Assembly: GCF_963966145.1 (NCBI RefSeq)
Contig: NC_091047.1
Span: 30,938,001 to 31,002,000, forward strand
Direction of reading: 5' to 3'
Origin: Tenebrio molitor
Lineage: Eukaryota; Arthropoda; Insecta; Coleoptera; Tenebrionidae
DNA length: 64,000 nt
Part shown: positions 53,601 through 62,600 of the stretch, in pieces
How positions within the stretch are numbered: the stretch's first letter is position 1
How the letters are laid out: each line of letters opens with the position of its first letter
The notes under the pieces: generated by a model
The model's input: only the letters and a program-made list of their open reading frames with translations
What the model was told of the DNA's origin: nothing
Databases searched by the model: none
Position numbers and translations under genes: made by a program

Positions 53601-56600
53601 AACGTGACAGAAAAATATAGAAAATAAACAAAATGTTAGCAAAGTTGTACTAAATCTGAAGCACATGTAAAGAACAAGAAGTCTTTCTGATTCATCGACT
53701 GATTTGAATCATTTAATATCTTCATATTTAGTATAAATAAAAACAAAAGAAGCTTACCTGTTCAGTGCCTCAACTTTCACCATGTGAGGATCTACCTCGG
53801 CTTTGAACTTCTTGAGTTGATCGATCTGTTTCTTAACCGCGTCTATGTCGGTACCCAACGGTCCCATTTTTGTGAACTTCTTCTCAGCTTTCTCCAGGAA
53901 GTCTAGCAGATTCTGGAAACACAAACGTCAATCACCGATCGACACCCTCAAATACGTTTCTTACTTGAAGAGTCTCGTGGAACTCCATCGCTTTCTCCAT
54001 GGCATCGATCAGATTCTCTTCTCGCTTGGCGTAAAGTGACGTGATGTTGTCCCAAGCATTGTCCAAATCTTCGATGTGCTTCTTCACCTCCGGTTTGTCC
54101 GGTTCGCCACACAACCTCATCAAATCCTTCCCGGAAGCTCTGACTTGATCGACCTCCGGTTTGGTCTGATCGATTTCGTGCCTGATCTCTTGCAACGCCA
54201 CCTGTTGTTCTTGTATGGCCTTCGGTTCGACAGCTGGAGGCTCCTGACTAACTAATGAATCCTCCAGGTCCTTGAGCGTAGCCATGATGGCGTGCAATTC
54301 CTTCCAGAATTTCTGTGCGGCGTCAAGGGCATCCTCCAACGAATGTCCTCTCTGGGTGGTGGCTTTCTGAACGTCATCCCACAAGTTCTTCAGTTTATCA
54401 AGTTTACGTTTGATTTCTTTGATGGCCGGATCGGAGCGATTCGGTGCTTTGTTGATGACGTCGTCGGCTGCGCGTTGGACGGCGGCGTAGGCCTCCTTCC
54501 TCTTGTCTAGATCGCCGATGAGAGCATCGTTATCCTCGATCTGGTCCTTGATCTTGGGCGGGTGAGCCGAGATGGGATCCAAGTTGTTGACTTGATCGGC
54601 GGTGTTCGACAGTGCTCGCAGCATGCCTTCCAGCTTGTCAGAGAATTGAGAGCTCTCCTGGAGAGCCTGTTCCAGAGCTTGTTGCCGTTCGCGGAGTTCT
54701 AGTTTCAGCGCGGTGTATCTGGCATTGTCGTTGTCTAACAATTCTTGGACTTTGGAACCGTCATCGTCGTTGCACAGACGAATCAAAGCTTCTCCAGTCT
54801 TGTTGAGCTTGTCGACCAGAGGTTTATGGTCGTTGATGCTCTGGATGAACATTTCGTTGCGGTCTTGTTGCTGAGCGATGAGATCGGGTCGCAGAGCTGG
54901 CATTGCGAGCATCGAGATCTGCTCTTCGATGTCCGACAACCAGTTGGCCAAGACATTATGAGTGTCGTGGAAGTGTTCGGCCAATGGCAAAGCTTGTTCC
55001 AAAATTCCCAACCTATCGGAGCTCAAAGCGGATACCGTATCCATAGTTTCGCGCAAGTCCTCCATCTTCTCGCGAATAAGAGAGATGTCCTCACTTGGAG
55101 GACTCTCCCTAAGAACTTTCTTCGCTGTAGACAACACATCTCGAACCCTACCCTTCTGACTAGAAATATCATCGTTCAAAGCTTTGTGTTCTTTCAATTG
55201 GACGCGGATCAGATCTGGATCAGCGGACGGCTTTTCAGCATCTTTTATCTGTCCCTCGACTTCTCTGAACCAATCCAGAAGCTCATCTATGTCACCGGTA
55301 ACTTCCAACGCTCTCTGTTTGCCGAGATGTATTCTTTCCGCGCGTCGTTGTATCTGTTCGGCGATGGCGTCAAACCGTCTGTTGTCTCTGGTGACCAGTC
55401 CCTCGATGGTCGAAGCACCTTCTCCAGGACTAGTCTGACACAATTGTGGTCCCAGAAGATTGATGTGTTCGAGGATGGGTCTCAACTCTTGGAGATCGAG
55501 TTCGAGTCTTGCGATCTCGCCTTCGTGCGGTTCAGCCGACTGGAGGACACTCTCAGCGCCTTGCATCCATTCCACCAAGCGGTTGTGATTGTTGTGGAAC
55601 TGTTGGACAAGAGGAAGCATGTCTTCGGCGTGTTTCAACAAGTCGACCCCGCGAGAAGTCAAGTCGTTATAGCGTCTCTGGAGGGAGTCCAGTTTGTCTT
55701 TCAGTTGGAGGGCCTCGTCAGAAGAAATGTGACGCATCAGTTCAACACCAGCGTCTACAGTTCCGTCGACGTCTTGTTGGCGGCTGGAGATTTCTTCAGT
55801 AAGATTCTACAAAACAAGACAATCAGTTTGATTTTCGAATGAAAACAAAGCAACTTACGGTGAGGTCATCCATCTGTTCCAAAAGTTTGTCGGTGTGGAC
55901 CGCCAACACCTTGAAGCGACTCAATCTGTGTTCCATGTTGTCCATCCAGCCCGCCAAGTCTTGGTAAGTCAAGACCAGATGTCTCAAGCCTTGTCTAGAG
56001 TCCGTCAACAACTGACCAATCTTGTCGCTAGCGTCGACCAGAGTGCCGTAGCGTTCCGTCACTTCTTGCAGCTTGTCGGCAAGAGTGCTGGCTTCGTCTT
56101 CGCCCACGAGCGACATCAGATCCGACGCGACGTCAGTCAGTTCGCTGAAATCCGGCTTCTTGTTCAAAATATCGCTGTGAAGAGCGTCATGTTCGCGAAT
56201 CTTCTGTTGTATTTTCTCCTCGTCGGTCGGGATGATCTCCATATCCTTTACTTTCTTTTCGCTGCGATCGAGCCAATCCTGCAACGGGATCAACTTGTCT
56301 TGGAACTCTTTAGCGACCTTCATCGCTTGCTCCAGGTCTAGAGTGCGCTGTTGAGCTCCTTCTGTTAAAGCATCAAAGCGTCCCATCAAGTTCTTCAACT
56401 GCTTCTCTATCGCTTTGCGTTCCGCGGGTTCAGCCTCTTTGGCGATCTCGTTGCCCATCGAGAACAGTGACGACATCGAATTCTGCCTGTCGAGCAACAT
56501 TTTCTTTAGGAATTTTTGTTCTTGGAGCTGAGCCTTGACAACTTTGTAGTCTGCGGAGGGCGGCTTCTGGTTCGCCACCAGCTCTTCCGTGTCGGTCAAC

Positions 56601-59600
56601 CACTTCGCTAAGCCATCCAACGCTTCTTGGAACTTTCCGGATTGCAGCAGCGCCACATCTAGGCGTCGCTCGCGGTCGTTGAGACGTTCTTTCAGGTCGT
56701 TCCACTGATCGTTCATCTTCTCCAAGTCTTTTTCCAAGTTGGCAGTGTTCACTCCTGAGGCGGCCGACTGGATCAAGCCTTGGCCGGCTCTGTTACAATT
56801 CTCTATGGCTTTACCGACCGGTTCCACCGTTCTAGCTCTGAACTTCTTGAAGTCTTGCTGTTGAGCTCTAATGCTGTCGACCTCCGAGCCCACAGATTTC
56901 AGTTTACGCAGTTGTTCGGACGCATCGTGAATATCATCAAGAACGTTGGCATGAGCCAAGTAGAAATCTTCAAGCTTCTTGTGGACGTCTTCCAGGCTTT
57001 GTTCGCGACTTCTGGCGCGATCATCCAGTTTTCCCAATTGTTTGCGCAGACTCTCGACTTGTTGCCGTGTCTGAGCCGTGTCTGGTGCAAATCCGCTGTC
57101 CACCAGTCTCTCCCCAGATGCTATAGCATCATTGACGTCATCTGTGGCTTTGTTGATTTTGTTCAAAAGCCTGCCAACATCATCGATCTGACCCCGAACC
57201 GTCTTCAAGTCTCTACCAGGAGGTTTCATCTCGTCGAGTTCAGTTTCCAGTCCTGACAAATCCTGCGACAGACCCTTCACCTGATCGTTGAACTGCGTAA
57301 CCGCAGTCGCCGCCGATTGTAACTCCGTACATCTATCGTCGAGTTTTCCTTGAAGTTCGTCGATGCGGTCCGCCAGACCGTCGACTTCATCCTCCAGGTG
57401 GTGGGCGTCGATGCCGTTTTGACCCGCCTCGCTCACTAAATCGTGAGCTTGTTGTTTGACCATCTGGAGTGGCTTCTTCAGCTTGGCCGTCTCCTCTCTC
57501 AAAGCCTTGATCCGTTCTAAGAGTTTCGGGTCTCTAGCGGCGCCACCTAGGGCATCGTGGGAGGCCAGTTTGTCCTCGCAGCGCTCCAAACCGTGCTGCA
57601 ACTCTCGGATGTTCTCGTTGAAGTCGGCGAGCTTGCGCGATTGGTCTTCTAGGGCTTGAGTGCGCTCGATTAGGTCGTTGTTGAGCTTGTCCCAGCGCTC
57701 TTTCAAGTCGTTCAATTCGTTCTTCACCACTTCTTTATCGATATCACAGGCCGAAAGGAAAGTATCGCCGAGAGTACGAGTGTTTTCAAATTCTCCGGAT
57801 TTCTTCCAGACTTCGTTTCGGAACGCTTGCAATTCCTTCAACTGCTTCTCGATGTGTTTCCGCTGGAAGGACGAAAGCCTGAGCGAATCTAATTTATCTT
57901 CAGCTTGTCTTAACCACGGAAGGAAACTCTCCAAAGTACGGTAGTACTTGCGACAATGTTCTTTGCAAGTCTGGAGTCTGGTTTGTCTGTCCACCGTCTC
58001 CTTCCTGAGCTTCTCCCACTGCTGCTGGATCTTGTCCAGATCTCTCTGCAGCGACCTCGAATCGCTTCTGTTGTTTCTTGCCACCATATCCCTGCCTTTA
58101 TTGAGCAACATGATGACTTCGTGCTCTCGGGCGAGGACATCTCTGTAGATGGGCTCGTGGTGGGCCAGTTGTTGATCCAAAACATCACGTATCGCAGAAA
58201 TCAGTAACTTCTCAGAGAGAGAACCCAATTCGTCCGACAACCAACCCAAAGTCTTGGAACATGAGGCTTCAAATTGGCGCCCGTCGCGTAGAGACCCCTC
58301 GATTTCCGCCTTCTTGTGGTCCAACTTCTTTTGGAGGGCGTTGTATTGGCGCCCGATCGACGCCAGTTTAGCTTGGATGTCGGCTCTCGACGCCGGATCG
58401 CTTAAAACGTCGCAAAGCTGACCTCCCGCTGCTTCCAAATCAGCCAACAGAGGTCGCTGTCCTTCTAGTTGTCTCTCGAGATTCTCTACTTTGCGCAGTT
58501 GCTCCTCTGGGTCTTTGTCCAAAGGAAGTTCGTCTAGATTGTCGGAAATTCCTTGCAAAGCATCTCTGAGTCTCGTCAATTGAGCATCGAATTCTCTACT
58601 GGTGTCGGCTGCGGCGCCCAAAGAGTCGGCACGCTCCTCTAGTTTGCCCAACAGGTCAGCCCAGCGCTGTTGGATATTGGCTAATTTATTGTTGACTTTT
58701 TGTCCATCGGGAGACCGCGGATCGAGGTAACCCAAGACCGAATCGCCTACGTCTATCAAGTGTTGCAATTGGGGTTGTTGCGTGCGGAATTCTTCTCTCA
58801 AGACTTGAACTTGCTGGACTTGCGACTGCACCATCCTCGAGTCGCTCGAAATAGGTCCCAGAACTGTCAACATGCGGTCTTTAGCCGACAACCACGACGA
58901 CAGCGAGTCATGCGTATCGTGGAACTCCTTCATATCTTCCATAAACTTGATCCTGTTCTTGAGATGGTCACTGACGCTCTTCCAATGTGATACCACGTCT
59001 TCCAGTTCGTCGTTGAGATTGTCCGCACCGATTGCACCAGGTTTGCGGCGCAACAAATCCTTCACTTGACCCTTGGTTGAGTCCAGGAGCGACTGTTTTT
59101 CGTACATCTCCTCCAAAACTTGTTTGATCTGTCGGTTGAGCTTGTCGGCTTCGTCTTTAGTACCTGGAACCACGTCTTTGGGTAGCTGTCTCTGCACTCT
59201 ATCCAAGAAAGCACTGAGAGTCTTGAGATTGTCTAGATGTTTCTTCAGCTCGTCTCTGATCGAATCAATTTCCGATTGGCGATCGTTAATCTTGACTCCT
59301 AGCAACGAGTAGCGGTTGTTGATTTCGGAGAGTTGTTGCTGGACGGGTGAGAGTTCCTCGAGATGGAAACCGTCTTGACTAGAACGGCGCGAGGAGAATC
59401 CACTGGACCCTCCTGGTGACAATGGACTCAATCCTTTAGTGGGAGACGGCGAGCGACCGTCTTGAGGCCTGTACGTGCGCTTAGTGGGACTGTAGACTTG
59501 ACTCCTGCGCTTCGACGGAGAATCAGGTCGGTCGCCTCTGATTAAATTGTCGTAAGCGGTCCCGATGTCGTTAATCTTGTCAATGGTCGAGCCGTAATCT

Positions 59601-62600
59601 TTGTACTCTTTGCCGATCGGCTTCAGTTCTTCATTTTGTTTCTTTAAAGTGTCAATGTCGATCGCGATGACGTCGAGTCGCGACACTCTACTTTCGAATC
59701 GGCTCAACCAGTCGCACACTTGCTCCCTCAGCGCTTCATACGCGTTCAACTGTTCGGACCTCTGTTTCGACAACTTCTGTTTCTCGTCGAGGAGATTACC
59801 CAACTCGCGCCACTGATTCTCCATCGACTTGACCCTGTCTCTCACATTTGCGGTATCGGTGGTGTCCCTCTTGTTCAACAGGTCTTTACCGCCCTTAATC
59901 ACCTCTTCGAAGAGGCCGCGTTTGTCGTCACGATTCACCGCAATCTCTTGCATGCGAACCGCGTACTCCTCTATCGACAACTTGGCAAACTCGCGCGACT
60001 CTATGATCTCGACGATACTAGCGTGCCACTGTTCGAATTGAGTGGCACCGGCTACGAACACGGTCAATCCCTTGTTGACTTCTTCGAGAAACTCGCCTCG
60101 TTTCTGAGCCCTGTCGAATAACTTCTCGAATCTCGCCTTGACGTCGTTCAGCTTGGTCTCGATCTTCTTCGCGACTCGGGCGTTGCTCGACGACGCGATC
60201 AGCTCGCTCGCCGACAGATACACAGAGTCTATGGAAGAGATGTGGGTGTCTATGTCTGACTGGAAGACTCTGTGTTCTCGTAGTTGCTCGTCGAGGCGCT
60301 CCTTGATCAACGACGCCGGTCTTTGCATGTTCTTGAACTGGCTTTCAGCCGAGTTCAACCAGGAGATGATGCCGTCGAGGGCGTCCTGCACTCCTTGCGA
60401 TTGCACAAGCGCGGTATCCAGCTCTTGACAACGGTCGGCCAGCGCGTTACTCAGCTGATTATACTTCTGTTCGAGCTCGACAACTGGTTGTTCCAATCTC
60501 GACATTTCCGAAGGCGAAATTTGACCTTGGAGCGAGTGCAGAAGAGCATCTGTGGCCTTCAATATTTCGTCAGTGAAAAATTTCGCGACACTACAAGCGA
60601 CTTACCTGCTTAGCGTTGTCGATAAGGCGACCATTTGCTACAAACTCGTTGTTAAGCGCCTTGGCTTTGTGCAGTTGTTCTTCGACGGACTTCGGATCAC
60701 CACCTATCGGCTCGTCTAACACCTTTATCGCCCTCGGTTCCGCGTCGCGTAACCATTGCTTAGCCTTGTCGACGGCGTCGCTGTATTCGCGTTGCCTTCC
60801 ACCGACTCCAGACAGTCGATCCGACAAATTGTTGGCGCGATTGTACAGATCTCTGTACTGTTGACCGACCAGCGAGACCTCACTCCGCACAGGAGAATCC
60901 TGCGAGGCGATGGGCTCGATGTGGTGGAGACGCGACGGAAGCGACGTACGGAAGTCGTTCAAAATTGCCAAATACTCCTGGAACTAGCTCGTGACTCCCT
61001 GCGATTCTAGAGCCTCCCGATACTTACCTTTCCTTCATCGAAGAACTTCTGTGCCGACATGTTGATAAATCTGAGGTCTCCTTGATGGGCGATCACGTCG
61101 CTAACGAACTCTTTGGTGCTGTCTGCGCTCGAATCGAGACGCTGTAAGTCGCTCAGTGCGCGCTCCTTGTCTTCTAGGATGCGTCTAGCTTTGCCCAACC
61201 AGTCGGAAAAGATGTTGAGTTCGCCTTTGAGCTTGGAAAGTTCGTCTTTGGCCGACAGTAGCTTTCTCAAGAGTCTGTCGGCGCGGTCAACCGCCTTGTC
61301 GTAGCGGGTCTTCAAGTTGCGGCCGCTCTTTTCCAAAGCGGAGACCTCGCTCTTGGATAGGACGTCTCCGGCAGTCAGCACTAGCTGTCTTACCTGGTCC
61401 CCGCAGTGCACCACCTGACTGGAATGCTGATCCAAATCGTCTCTGACCTGCTTCATCGTGTTGATCTTGTTCCTCAAGTCTTCTTCCACTTCGTGTATGA
61501 CGTCCTGCGAGGCGATCTTGTCCTCGACCTCGCCGATCCATTGTAAAAGCTTCGCGAGGGTCTCGTCGCACAACTTGTACTTCTCTTCGACGGCTTGCTG
61601 CAAGTATTTTCGTATTAGTAGCCTAGAGGATTGTATCACAAGAGTCTCTACGCTAGCAGACACTGAACTCCGCTAACTGGCAAAGAGTGACGTCACAGTA
61701 TCGCTATTGCGAGCACAAGCTAAGGTCCCTATACCTAACACATGCATTCAAGCGCACACACAATGACGGTGTTAGTGTAAATTCAAGTAAATTCAGAGAA
61801 TAACAAGTCGTAAATGTTACCTATACGAAAATAAAACAAAACAAACCTGAAAACAAACGCATCACAGTTTAGATCACAATTTAAAACAGTAATAACTTGT
61901 CATTAGGCGACATTTTGTTGAGGCCAACAAAACATCGAGTTACAGCGATTTTTAGTGAGCATAAAGCTCTCGTCTTGGCCGGTTTAATACGGTTAGAACT
62001 TTGTGCCGACTTACTAACTTAGTGTTTTGTTATTATTTTAATAATTTGGTCGATGATGGGGAAAGTCGGCGTCGTTCGTTTTAGTTCCGGTCTTCAACTA
62101 GATTAGAAATGTGTGATGGGTTAAGAGAAATGTAATCTTAAAAACTGGAAGCATTGTTTTAAGCCACATTTCACGTTTTAAGATTTTACGAGCATTAGAG
62201 GCCTGTCGTATACGCCTTTTAATGCACGAATGTAGGACCACCACAAAATAAGCTCCCAGGGCCTGAAGCTGCAAAAAATTATTGCATCAGTTTATAGTTC
62301 AACTGTTCGATTTAAAAAAAAAAAAAATGTTTTGAGTGACTTGTCGAAGTGTGTTGTTATCCATTTCAAATTTCCGACGGGGCACAATTCTTCCAGACCT
62401 GCAGATCTAGAATCTGGGACAGAACAGGACTTCGAGTTTGCATTCGAAGTCCCGCAAACGTGGTAAGTGCGCTGATGACATGACAATACGACAAACAAAT
62501 GAACAGGGATAAAATTCAAAATGGATAATGACTGGTAAGCATGATCGCATTCTGGTAAGCAACAACTTCGAGCAATTAATCAAGCAACATCACCACAAGC

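Noticed and set aside
62398..62462. Plus-strand stretch between an AG acceptor and a GTAAGT donor, open in one frame (PADLESGTEQDFEFAFEVPQ)
   Set aside because: No partner exon on the plus strand, and the donor precedes an immediate stop in the unspliced frame. Could be chance in a shot intron.
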